DNA from: Ecdyonurus torrentis
Lineage: Eukaryota; Arthropoda; Insecta; Ephemeroptera; Heptageniidae
Assembly: GCA_949318235.1 (NCBI GenBank)
Contig: OX439128.1
Coordinates: forward strand, 44,162,262-44,226,261
Length of the DNA stretch: 64,000 nt
Direction of reading: 5' to 3'
Shown here: positions 39,126 to 51,800 of the stretch, piece by piece
Layout: the number at the start of each line of letters is the position of its first letter
How positions within the stretch are numbered: position 1 is the stretch's first letter
Notes under the pieces: generated by a model
Told to the model about the DNA's origin: nothing
What the model saw: the letters and a program-made list of their open reading frames with translations, nothing else
The model's database searches: none
Made by a program: the position numbers and the translations under genes

Positions 39126-40678
39126 AATTGAAGTTTTTTTTATTTGTTCCGTATTTCACGTATTTGTAGACACTATTTCCACAGCTTAAGATGTCAAACG
39201 TTTCTCCTTAACTACGATATAATATAATGTAAAAATTATTAACATTATATTATATAATGCTTTTGATCTGTTTCCTTCTCTTAAAACTTATTGATGATAA
39301 CATAGCTCTTGCAGATGCAGCGCGCTCCCTTACGAAGGGACCATCTCACGCTTGCACTGTCCCAACACGGGGAGCGGTCTTGCAGCCAATTCCCGTGGTA
39401 GTTGTGGATACCAAGAAGAGATAGAGCGTCAGCGTACTCAAGACAGCCATATAGCAAAACTTCCTCACGATATCTGTATATGATAAGCACGTGCTTGGTT
39501 TACGGACAATCACGTGGTCACGTTGCAGCGCTACGAGAAAGGAAGGCCCTTTTCTGCAGGGTGACAGGGCGGTGAACTTTCGTGACTCCCCTCCCGTACA
39601 GAGGTGGTGGTTCAGGAATAGTTCCAATATGCCTGGTTGACGACAGGTTACACTCCTTAGTGGCTAGAGTAGAGTTACCTCTTCATCTCTAGAATCCTAG
39701 GACGATTCCTATCCCGGTTTGATTCAGAATAACCTTAATGTGCACGGTAGAAGTCATACGTCCCATTAGCAGTGGGGGTGAGCAAATTACTGAGTAAGTT
39801 AATGGCTTGTAATGGCTCGACGTTACAGTGTACTAGCGCGCATTCCCCACCAGAAGGGACACTTTACAAGCCATTAACTTACTCAGTAATTTGCTCACCC
39901 CCACTGCTAATGGGACGTATGACTTCTACCGTGCACATTAAGGTTATTCTGAATCAAACCGGGATAGGAATCGTCCTAGGATTCTAGAGATGAAGAGGTA
40001 ACTCTACTCTAGCCACTAAGGAGTGTAACCTGTCGTCAACCAGGCATATTGGAACTATTCCTGAACCACCACCTCTGTACGGGAGGGGAGTCACGAAAGT
40101 TCACCGCCCTGTCACCCTGCAGAAAAGGGCCTTCCTTTCTCGTAGCGCTGCAACGTGACCACGTGATTGTCCGTAAACCAAGCACGTGCTTATCATATAC
40201 AGATATCGTGAGGAAGTTTTGCTATATGGCTGTCTTGAGTACGCTGACGCTCTATCTCTTCTTGGTATCCACAACTACCACGGGAATTGGCTGCAAGACC
40301 GCTCCCCGTGTTGGGACAGTGCAAGCGTGAGATGGTCCCTTCGTAAGGGAGCGCGCTGCATCTGCAAGAGCTATGTTATCATCAATAAGTTTTAAGAGAA
40401 GGAAACAGATCAAAAGCATTATATAATATAATGTTAATAATTTTTACATTATATTATATCGTAGTTAAGGAGAAACGTTTGACATCTTAAGCTGTGGAAA
40501 TAGTGTCTACAAATACGTGAAATACGGAACAAATAAAAAAAACTTCAATTTCTTGTGACACTAAAAGAATACTTTCCTTGCAATTTAACCAAAATTATCT
40601 ATTTTAATTTTAACGCGTAAAATAGTAAAATATAATATATCAAGTTAAAATACTATAATTTATAAAAAAGATATTCAA
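39003..40678. repeat. Large near-perfect palindrome, arms about 810 bp
   Basis: The left arm 39003-39812 and right arm 39864-40678 are inverted copies around a 51-bp spacer. The only length difference noticed is 5 bp near the outer end. The same 93-aa and 69-aa frames appear identically on both arms, so identity is very high. The core of each arm (about 39290-39810) is near 50 percent GC, against about 25 percent outside, and looks like inserted foreign or duplicated DNA. The frames match no family recognised. Alternatives are a foldback transposon, a recent inverted duplication or a sequencing or assembly hairpin. Confidence 0.9.
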
Positions 40679-40683
40679 AGATG

Positions 40684-40872
40684 TTATTTTGGCCGGCGAG
40701 TCATTGATTTATAATTTATTTTTCATTTACAAAATGTCAGTTGCGGGTTTACTACGTCACAGCTCGCCTGTTTCTGCGTGCGTGGACCAGGCGAGCTGTG
40801 ACGTAGTAAACCCGCAACTGGCGTTTTGTAAATGGAAAATAAATTATAAATAAATGACTCCGTCCAAAATAA
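40684..40872. mobile_element. 189-bp foldback element abutting the palindrome
   Basis: The left arm 40684-40770 and right arm 40788-40872 are complementary (TTATTTTGG to AGCTCGCCTG, and CAGGCGAGCT to CCAAAATAA), with a 17-bp loop. It starts 5 bp after the palindrome ends. Confidence 0.8.
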
Positions 40873-42780
40873 TGTTGATATTTGGTTATGTTAGGATATC
40901 AGGCAAGTTTTTTTTCAAGGTGTACTACGCCTATAATGTCTGCTTTAACATGGCAACTAAATTTTGTAACGGCATAATCTTATGAGAAAAACATTGAAAA
41001 AAAGATAATATATATATTAAAGATCAAAATAATGTGTACTTCAAAAACTTAGCTGATATGGCTACCAGCTGGTATATGGTTGAGAGGTGAAAGCAGCTGA
41101 CTCGCAACTGAGTACTGTACATACAACTAAATAAAAGTAAAAATGAATTAAACATTTTGATTATTTCTTTTTATATAAATCAATTTATTTGATTACAATA
41201 ATATTAATAATATGTGATAAAAAATTATTTACTAAACATAATAAATTATTACGCATTGAAATGATTGATAACATTAACTGTTACATTTACAGCTTATAAA
41301 AATAATGAACAAAAATATAACAAAACTTAGAGCATACACGACATCACTTATATTTATATGAATCAATTACAAATAAAAAAATTATTTTAAAGGCAGTTGT
41401 TTTATAATTGTTTCCAGAAGTATTCACAATTCAAACTCAAACTTTTTTGATGCTTGCGATTGCATAATTATTTTAGTTGAATTATGATGTTTTTAATCAA
41501 TTTTTACAGCTTTTAAGCAGAATGCTTATTTTAGAAGAGTGATTTGATTACAACATGCAAACTTAATATTGTAAACTATTTCTTTTATCACTGTGGTCTT
41601 GATGTTAGTTTTTCAAGTTATTTTCTGGACATTAAAATCATCAGAACAACAGCCTTAAATTAAAAAAAAAAAAAAAGTTAATGATTTATGATTTCTAATA
41701 ATTATGATAACACGATACGTTTAACATCAACATGCAGATTTGAAATATTACATTAAAAACTACATTATAATTTTTATGCATCAATTATTCTTTCTAATTT
41801 TTTTTTTATCACAATAAAAATCTTGATACTTTAAAATGTATCATTACATATTATACAGTCGAATAAATTCCATTCAAATTTTGTTTTAAATCTTTGGTTA
41901 ATTTTTCACAGACATCTACTTACTATGATAATATCTTTAAGATTTAATTTTTATTTAAGTATTATTATTTACAAGTAAAAATAGTATTTCATACTTCTTT
42001 CTGAGAAATGTTGTATTATATTATTACCAATGATAACTCTATATAATTTTAAATTATTTTGTTGTTATTTTACCCTTTTTAGTTATATTATTAATACTAT
42101 AAACTTAAATATGTATAAGATCTTAAAATTTATTATTATTATTAAGTTTTACTAAATTAATACATGATAATCAGTATTATGTAAATATTATTAGCTGCCT
42201 TGGGGCATATTTTGGTTCAAATTGAACCTTTTATTGTGCATATAAAATGCAAGTAAAAATAGTTAAAATAAAAGTCATAATTAAAGTGCATTATTGAGTG
42301 CTTATGAAATTCATTCCTGTCTATTTTATTTTGATTAATTTATATAAGCTTATTTGTTTTTCTTTTTGTTTTTATTAAAAGTTATGAAATTTTGTTAAGA
42401 GACCATACAGAAAATAACAAAATTATTTTCAGACTAATAAAATTTGTCTTAGACTTTTAGTACATTTTTGTAAGCTTGTATAGAATCTACGCAAATATAT
42501 AATGTTTTTCACCAAGATAATATATTATTATTATGAACTATTTTTGTAAAATAATTGAGATGCTTCAAATCATCATAAACTTATTATAAGCTCACGAATT
42601 TCCCTGTAAAATTAGGAATTCACAAGAAGCTATGTTATCCTATATACAAGCTGCTTTTATTAGCAATTTTCATGAAATTAAGTCTAAAACGCGCAGTATA
42701 AAGTTGTTTTTAATAATTTAAAAAAATCAATTTTGTACATAAAGAGCATAAACAAAAGTTGCATGGAAGAGAGAAAGAGT
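40873..42780. other. AT-rich region downstream of the membrane-protein gene
   Basis: No gene recognised. It contains a diverged SINE head (41062-41115) and a candidate minus-strand polyadenylation signal at 42656-42661 (TTTATT on the plus strand), 120 nt after the stop of the membrane-protein gene. Confidence 0.5.
41062..41115 (+). mobile_element. Fragment of a tRNA-derived SINE head
   Basis: CCAGCTGGTATATGGTTGAG followed by AGGTGAAAGCAGCTGACTCG matches the start of the SINE at 23887 with several changes. The rest of the element is missing. Confidence 0.6.
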
Positions 42781-44447
42781 TTACACGAGCAGCGGGTTGC
42801 GTGAGCGCAGGTTCAGGGGTGGCAGATTGGGGCTGGCAATGTTGGTTGGCGGAGACACAAGTGGACGCAGGCGACCCATGTAGTGACGTTGCAGAGAACC
42901 ACGAGATACCTCGGACAGAGGGAAAGACTCAGCGGGCATATCTTCGTACAAGTAATCTTCAAAAGCCGTGTTATCAAAACTTGATAACTTTTCCGGGTGC
43001 TGCGGAAATATTACAATAATAATCTGAAGGATACCTTCTTTTTTATTTTATTATTATTATTTTTTATTAAAAGTCATTACAATTTTTTTAATTTTTAATT
43101 TACAGATTGAAGCACTCATTAATTTAAGTCAATTTTTACTATATTTACAATTTATTGAATACGCATTTTAGTTACATTAAAAAAAGTTTCATTTCGTCAC
43201 CTAACTTTATTCATCAATTTATATTGTAAAAATTTAGGTGTGAAAAGGTATATAATGAAAAATAATATAAAGTGATTAATTTTGATAGTAAACCAATCAA
43301 TATTCACCTTGATATCAGGTATCTCCGCGTATATCTGCGAGTCTGGAGTCCCTGGTTCACTTTTCATTTCCTCTGGTGTCGGGAAGCGAGGATCAAGAGC
43401 ACCATAGTATCCAGTGCTTGCTGCTGGTCGGCAGAAATCAGCATGAGGAAGCTTAGCTGCTGGAGGGACTGCAAAGTGAGCGGGTCCCTTGTGGGTTATA
43501 GCGGCCCAGAGTACGTGAGGGTTTGAAGAGCCACAGCAGCGAGCCTGGGTCTGCGGTAGTGGAGATTTACCAGGGCGAAGTTTGTTGCCACGACATCCAG
43601 CAGCGTCGGTTTGAGACTTACGACTCTGCTCTCTACAAAAACAAAAGAATAATGAATAGTTTTTTTCTTGGATATAAAAATGCAAAGTATTGAAAATACA
43701 TGGTATATAGTTATTGTTAAATGTGATATATGATATGTCCTACAAGAACATGCTTAACGTAGAGAAATAACAGTGTCTAGCTACACATTTTATAAGACTG
43801 TACCCTATAGCAACTTAGTAATGGTGTTCGTAAACCCTTTTTGTGCTCAAAAAAAATTATGATAATCTAATGATTTTTAAATGGAATTGCGCAGTTTTTG
43901 TAGCAAGGGAACAGGGTTTAAAAACATCATTAATTTTGTTAGATACTTTGAGCCTAAGATCTGAATCATTCCTTTTGTAATACAAATTTAATGAGATTTT
44001 ATACTGATTTTTGAGTACTGTATATACTTCCAGTTTAAATTAAATGTTTTACTTACTGTCTGCACTTGAGAAGGATAAATGCAAAGAGCGCTCCTAATAG
44101 AAGAACAGCGACACTTGAGCCGACCATGATCAGAAACCAAGTGTCATCGAGGGCCACAGTACCTGCAAGTTTATAATATATCAAGTCCTTAAAGCCGTTA
44201 TAAAGGCATAATTCAAGGCTTCATTTATACGAAACCTTGCACTAATAGGACAGCCTATAAGGTAAATGAAAAATTGAAATATTAAGGACAACTATTTGAA
44301 CAGAGAAAAATTCAATGTACATAAATATAACAAATTATTGAACATTATATAACTACTATGAATCTGTTACCTGTATCAAAAAAATGCAGTACACTAACTT
44401 AACAATATTATATATTTAACTAATAAATTTGTAATTATACTCTATTG

Positions 44448-44528
<81 letters not shown>

Positions 44529-44812
44529 AATAATCACTTCTGCTCACCCTTTCTTGAGAGTTCGATGAACTCAACTCCTGGCGTGTTGCTCCAGTCGCAA
44601 TGAGGGTTGCACGGAGGTACCACGTGACCATCCTCTTCAGGGCTGAGTAAGAGAGCGTCACTCAGGTTGTTGGTCTCAGTCATTAGTGGTGAGACCTGCA
44701 GAAAGCTGGGTAGTGGAGGTGGTGGGATCAGGAGAATGGAGTCTGGTGGTGGAGCGTCCACTACACAGCCTGCGCAACCCGTCCAGTTGAACGGAACCTC
44801 CTCCAAGGACAT
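42781..44812 (-). CDS. Unknown single-pass membrane protein, 304 aa
   Basis: Four coding exons on the minus strand: 44812-44548 (exon begins at 44819), 44162-44057, 43632-43308, 42999-42781. Phases join correctly. The chosen start sits in a good context (GTCAACCATG) just after the acceptor. The N-terminal 97 residues contain two Cys pairs (CAGC, and CNPHC) and a proline-rich stretch. Residues 98-120 (FLIMVGSSVAVLLLGALFAF) form a clear membrane span. No signal peptide precedes it, so an N-outside signal anchor is likely, unless undetected upstream exons add one. The cytoplasmic tail of about 184 residues has possible sorting or docking motifs YAEI (225-228) and FDNTAF (240-245). The family was not recognised. 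Exon 4 has an inverted duplicate at 35752-36076. Confidence 0.7.
43088..43780 (-). repeat. Inverted segmental duplicate of 35614-36293
   Basis: This copy carries exon 4 of the intact membrane-protein gene together with about 145 bp of upstream and 215 bp of downstream intron shared with the plus-strand copy. Confidence 0.9.
43811..43940. mobile_element. Short MITE in intron of the membrane-protein gene
   Basis: The left end CAACTTAGTAATGGTGTTCG faces an inverted right end (AAACATCATTAATTTTGTT). A second copy lies at 49058-49194 with the same TGTTCGTAAAC core. Confidence 0.6.
44452..44524. repeat. (AT)n microsatellite
   Basis: Pure AT run of about 73 bp in the intron after coding exon 1 of the membrane-protein gene. 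Confidence 0.95.
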
Positions 44813-44819
44813 GGTTGAC

Positions 44820-46423
44820 CTAGAAACATAATAGTGTTTAGATACAGATTTTAAATCCTTGCAACTTAATATACTAGGAGCTTATTAAAAGCCGAATTAT
44901 TCTCTTTACTTCAAAACTCCCTATTACAATACTTCTATTTAAATAATATAATAATTGACGCTACAGAATAGATTTTCTTGTGAATCATTTATAATGGTGG
45001 TTAGAAGAAAAAATACATTGCTTACAATTTGTATTAGAGATCATATTATTATCTATTTTGCACTGCGAAATCAATCATTATCCACAATAGGACATCTAGT
45101 GAAGCTTTATTTACTTATTTTAAAAAATTCAGGAAACGACACACATTCAATAATGAAAAGTATGAAACTGTAATTAGCACAACCAACTTCTAATACACAG
45201 GACTACGAAGATATTTGAAAGTTCTGTTTACTATCTACAGTATTTCTGTTGATCATTTTTTTAAATTTTTTTTTAGCAATTAACCACTTGAGTTAAAGAA
45301 CAATAGATACTATTACGCAAAATACTCTAATCTAGTATATAATTGCCAAAAATAAATCAATTGTAAGTTTCTGATGATATAATAGTAAAAAAGTATGTGT
45401 TAGATTTTATAATAGAAGCCTGAGAAAACGTTACTGTTAATAAATGTTTTTTAAATCACTTTTGAAGTAATTAACCACTTACTCTAAAGAAATTCAGAAA
45501 TGATTAAAATAGAAGAAAAAAAAAAAAAAAGGTGATTGAACATGACAAGACATCCAAGTCACAATCAATTTACCTCACGCTGATATTATATAAATAACTT
45601 CTGATGTCCTCTAACTGCAATGCAAAATGGTAATTAACACTTTATTTTTTCACCCTCCTGACTCCCTGCTAGGTATGAAAGAACGGGGGGAAAAAAAGTA
45701 AGTGTTTGTGTTTATTTTGAGGCGTGGCGCAAATATTGATTAGTGCGGAGCGAGGATATAAAAAGTTGAATAAAACGACACTTTTTATTATATCTCTGTT
45801 TTTTACTCACGTTATAGATCACGAAAGAGATATTTTGCATGCACGTACTGCACGCATATGCCACTTTGTGAGCCAATGTATCATTAAAAAAAGTACATTA
45901 ATAACAAGTCTTGACCCTAAAGTATAAGTAACTTATAATTATTTAAACATTAAAATTTCAATGCAATTTAAAAATAATTTCATATCAACATATTATGCAT
46001 TGAACATAATTTTTTGTATATTGATAAATAGTGAAGCGAAAATTCATTATTATTTTGTACATAAATATATAATTGTCAATTTAATATATAACAATTATAT
46101 CTTATACTCATTACTAGTAATTAATTTACTTAATATTTTTGTGTCCTAGTTTAAAATAAAAAGCCATATTACGATTTATTATATTGAAGTTTTAAAAAAA
46201 TAAAAATTTTATTTAAAGTATATTAGCACTTGCTCTGCTTACCAAAAAATGGAGAATGCATCGAAATGTTACACCTGCATGATTTTTAACTCGTCAAATG
46301 AAAATAATTATTTATAAAGTGTAGAATGGAATACCTCATTTAAATGTATTAAATCCAGTTCAAATACAGTTAAAAAACCTAAAATTAACATTAAAGAAGA
46401 GAAAACTAATGGAAGTTACTTAC
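44820..46423. other. Probable first intron of the membrane-protein gene
   Basis: AT-rich, with no exon recognised. It lies between the candidate 5' exon donor (46423) and the acceptor of the first coding exon. Confidence 0.4.
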
Positions 46424-46560
46424 GTTTTGTTTCGTTTCCAAGTAAATGTCTTACAGTAAAACTCGCTAGGAACAGACAAGGCTATTGATTTTACCCTGTC
46501 TCGCGCACGCGCCTCACCCTCCCTACATACATTGCAACCCCAGTAACGCGCACCCCTCTA
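46424..46560 (-). other. Candidate 5' untranslated exon and promoter of the membrane-protein gene
   Basis: On the minus strand a GC- and CpG-richer block (GCGCGTGCGCGAGACAGGG and similar) ends at a strong donor, AAAC followed by GTAAGTAAC. Its only ATG is followed by an early stop. Its position and orientation fit a leader exon spliced to 44819. The 5' boundary is a guess. Confidence 0.4.
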
Positions 46561-47606
46561 TGTTTCTCCCCTTATCCTGATTATTAGAGATAACAACATT
46601 CCATTGTATCACCAATATTCAAACATTGGAATTTCTAAATAATTATTCTCTATATAGAGATCTATTATAATAATGACTATTCATCATTTTTATATTGATC
46701 GTAATTATAATTGTCTTGGGATTTCGATTAGGCACATTTTAATTATTCATTCACATTATGATACGCTTTATTTATTAACATGCAAACTTTGAGAACTTTT
46801 CTTTCTCTTTCATAAAAAAAAACAATTAATAATAATTAATAATAATAAAACTTTTGTAAGGAGGGACAAATAATCCTCATCAGGTGTATTATACAGTGTA
46901 TACGTCACTTGTCACTGATCTATATAATATTTATAATATATGCAACTATCTAGAATACGTGTTAATTTTCATTGAATATCAATCATAACGCTCAATAAAT
47001 TAAAACAATAAAATAATAATATTAAAAATATTAATTAAACCTTCGTCCTGTCGACTCAATGTATCATATTTCAGTATACCAGCACAGTAGATAGAAAATG
47101 TTTAAAAAAAAAAATTACCATTTGAATATCAAGAACTTTATTTATTGCCTGTTTTGAGGCACAATCTGTACTATATTTTTATTTGCAGATTTCTACTATA
47201 AGTTTTATTTTTCTTCTTTTATCTTATGATGTTTTATGAATATTTTTTTTTTTATGTTTGTGACATCTGACTGTTGTATTCAGTACTTGTGGCCTTTCTC
47301 TGGTGATCATTAAATAAATATTTTGAATGTGAAGTAAAAATATTTAGGCCAAGACTTAAAAATATTTAATTTTTGGGGTTGTAAATCACATTTTTGCGTT
47401 CAAATAAATATTTTTATTTAAAATAAAATAATATTATATAGTTGATAACTTAAGATGATGAATGAAAATAATAATTATTAAATTATAATAATAAATAATT
47501 AATAATACAAATTAAATAATTTTTTGTTTATACACAGTATAAAATAATAAAATTATGGAAGGAAACATAATATATAAGAAAATGAAGATGCTCAAATAAA
47601 GCTTGC
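46561..47606. other. AT-rich intergenic region
   Basis: No gene or element recognised between the membrane-protein promoter and the 3' end of the odorant-binding-protein gene. Confidence 0.5.
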
Positions 47607-48733
47607 TCAAAAAAGTTCACACATTTTCAAATTCAACCTTCTTTGATTGCAAACAGTACCTGTAACATTTAAAAAATAAACTGTTTTATATAAATAAATA
47701 TAAACATAAGTTTTGAATTTTTATTGATAATGTGTTTAAAATGCGGAACTAAAAAGTTCAAATTTTTCTAAATTAATCAAATAACCTTTCTGCTATCGGC
47801 CCTTATTTTAATTTTAAAGTTGATAAACATATGCATAAAAAGTTACTTACTATTGACCATCAATGTTGAAGGGCATGTCTGAAATATTAAAAAAATAATA
47901 ATAATAATAAAGTTGCATATATTTTTGATTCTATTTCAAATGGAAGAATATATCTAAAATAATATAAGATATAAAGTGTGAACAACAAAAATTACTTTTT
48001 TTTTTTTTTTTTACATTCAATTCACATTTTGACGTGCATAATTCATATTTAGAAAGTGTTTGTTATCATTCTTATGTTTGTTTGTTTTTCAGTATTTTTT
48101 TTTAGTTATGAGTGTCAGTATTACAATAATAATAATAATAATAAATTGTAATTGTAAATTTCAATTCAGCACGCGTAATTTTATTCTTTTGTTCTTACTT
48201 TCAATAAAACTGTGTTGTTAATTTAAGCACGATATATTAGTTAATGAACATTTTAAATACAAATATCGCTTAATCATTGTTGTCGTAATGGAGAAAATGA
48301 TGATCTTAACTCCATCGTTCTTTCAAATTATTAATATATACCTTTAAAAGCATTATTAATGGTTCTAACATCAAATCATGTATAACTATACTTACGAAAT
48401 GCAGATTCTTGCGAATACATTGAATTAAGAATAAAGGCTTTGTGAGACACTTTTTAGATGAAGAAGTTTTTAATTTCGATTTAGTAACCACTGAAAAATT
48501 TTAATTCAGTTTTTAATAACTACAAAAATCAACTTAATTAACGTTAACATGAACGTCTATAACGTATAACTCAATATTAACTATAAAATTAACTAATATA
48601 TACTTATATTACTTATATACTTATATAATATATACTTTTATACTTACAATATAATTAGAATTTTATAATGTATAGTAATCACTATAGAGACCATTATAAA
48701 TAATTTATATTACATATTTATATTTTATATATA

Positions 48734-48807
<74 letters not shown>

Positions 48808-51800
48808 CTACATTATGCGATAATTCAAAACAATATCCTACTATATAACTTTAGTAAATAAACTCTTTTATTTTTTATTATTTTTTTTTTCATGTCCTGT
48901 TTTTGATATATTTTACTAAATTCTCTTATAGACAAATAACATGAATGTTATCCCTATATATGTTTACGATGTCCTAACATAATTTTACCTTTTTCTTTGG
49001 TCATAAATTAAATATATTGATGTAGCTCTTTGTACTGAACTAAATAGACTATAAATTGTTTATAATAATGCTGTTCGTAAACCCCGTTTTCATGCACCAG
49101 AAAAATGCGCATTCCCTTTGAATATAACTAAAGTTGATTGTCATTTTAGAAGCAGAGAACAGAGTTTACGAACAACATTACTAACTTTGTTATAAATTGA
49201 TAAAACTAAATTGAGTGAAAGTATGAAAATGTAATTAATTCACGTACTCTCAATATTCATTCGACAAGTGTTAATAATTGCTTCCATTGCCTCTACATCT
49301 GAGCTCTCAACAACACTCGCAAATTTTTTCATCACCTTATCGTAGTTGATTGTATTTGTCTTGTAAATCTGTGTACGTTAAATAACATTTCAATAAAATA
49401 ATTTACCTATTAGAGTAATATCATAAATATAGTATCTTACCATTTTTCTCGCTTTAAAAATGCACTCAATAAAACACTAGAAAGAAATATTTTTTATATT
49501 ACTTCAATAAATATTAAATCAAATAATGTAATAGTTATAAGAACTGGCCTTGCATAGTAACTTACCATTGCCGAACCGAGAATCCCAGCTAAAAATTAAT
49601 ATACTTTTGAATTATCAAATCTATGTCCCATGCTTATCCAACGCGTAACTTTCTCACTTAAGAGTTGACTAATAAAGAAGCAACTGTTTTGAAGCTGACT
49701 TCAAGTAATTTTCTTCACTTCTGCTTCCGTTTTTCAACATTCTACGCAAGTGCAATACGTAAAAACGAAAGCGGATGTTAGAGAAATCGCTTGAAGTCGG
49801 CCTCAAATCAGTGCTTCGTTTTACTAGTCAATAACATTACAAATTTAGAGCTAGATTTTAAACGGTAAAATGTACTTAATTGTATTTTAATTATCACAAT
49901 TGTGTGTATTAAGTGTGAGAGTTTGCAAGCAAGCAAGTAGAAGAGATAGATAGAGAATTAAGGATGTGTGGCTGAAATGAAAAAGAGTTCATATGAAAAA
50001 AAAATGCATTGAAGTGAAAAACTAAGAATAATTTAAGAGCATTGTATTTTAAAATGTATTTTATTTTCCATTTCATGGCTGATCAACAAATTCAAATTTA
50101 CGATGGTATTTTTTATGCAACATTTATACCGTGTATGAAAAAAGAAGTCATGCATAGCTAATTACATCACTCACTTGTAGTAGTTTGCACTCTCATATCA
50201 ATGGAATTGTATGCCCCTCGTTGAAGTCTATTGAGCACGTAGTCCCTCTCAAATCTTGAGTGGAACGTGTTCTCTGTGCCGCTGCACTTGAATAACTTGG
50301 CAGGAGAGAAAAAAGCATTTTTCTTCCGACGACAGCAATCATCTAAACTCTTATTTTTTTTTTTTAAATAATATAAAATTCACACTCAAACACACACACA
50401 CAGTAAAAAAGATCTAACTTTAGCATACTTACAACAAAATCTTGAGCCGCACAATTAATTTCAGAAATCGATGAAGTTACAGGAACTATTAAATTAAAAC
50501 TTTGTGAAATTAATTGTTTGAGGTTTTTAATACAATAGTTTATACAAATATTATAACTTTCAAACAATCTTAAAAATATTTATATCAAAAATTATTATTG
50601 TTTATACAGTATATAGAATAAACAATATCTTTCAATCAATTTTAATATTAGAGGGTACTGTTTGTATTTAATTAAATTTAACGTCCCTCTGTCATATTAT
50701 ATCAGTTATTTTGATAAAAGTTTCATTACCTGTGGGTGGATCTGGTACCCCTGGTAAATCAGGTAAAGTTTCCCAACTTTCAACATCTTTGTAAAAATTC
50801 ACCGGTCTGAGAACGCTTTGACTCTATAAACACAATAGGTTAATGCACCTTAATTATACGAGTATTACCTCTGTTACAGTATATTATATTATATTACTAT
50901 AATATGTTGTTGTTTTTAAATAATTTAGTACAATTTTGCTAAATTTTGTTATTTAATATAATATTTTATAAAACAGGTGATGTTACACCGAGACAACACT
51001 TTCTATACCATGCCGCGTAAATTCACATTATGTAACGTACAGCTCTGGACAAAAGTTACCAAACGGGACAGCAGCGGCCACTACGTTTTCTCATAAAGAT
51101 AACATAGTATGATTGCGGGTTGCCTATGCAAATCGTTCGGGAACTTTATTTAGCCAGAGCTGTACACGTAAGAATCTAGTTCATTCTTGTTTCTTCACGT
51201 AATAGTTATATACGTGACTTCACGCTTCATTGTAAACAGTCCATGTACCATCAGTAAAATGATGTGTTAATGTGTGTGTAATCCATTCTCTAGCATAAGG
51301 AAATAATAATGTCTTTAATAAAGTAAATCCAATTTAACTGAGAAATACATGTATGTCTTGTTTTGGATAATATACCATAATGAATAATATCTATTGTTCA
51401 AGTGAGAAATACATGTATGTCTTGTTTTCGATAATATACCATAATGAATAATATCTATTGTTCATACATTTGTCAACGAATGCAGAAAAATATATAATAC
51501 TGGCTTCTAGCAAACGTTGGTGCACTATCTATAGACAATTCATCAAAACATTTAGGTTACCTTAAGATCTTCCTAAAGAATTCCTAACTAAACTTAAAAA
51601 TCCTAGTATACGTATTAGGGTTCCTAAGGCCTTTAGGTGGTCAAAGTGCACTCTCTGAATCGCACTCTCTATAAATAGCTAGTTTACATGAAGTTATGAT
51701 TACTATATCATTCACCTTAAGTAGTGGCTGATTTTAACATTATTTACACTCTAAAAATTGCATTGTCACTACCTAGGGTAAGTGTTTCCGCGATGAAAGT

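Noticed and set aside
39281..40395. Frames of 69 and 93 aa repeated on opposite strands
   Set aside because: They are identical because they lie in the arms of the palindrome. They have no recognisable domain, codon pattern or splice context, so they are not called as genes.
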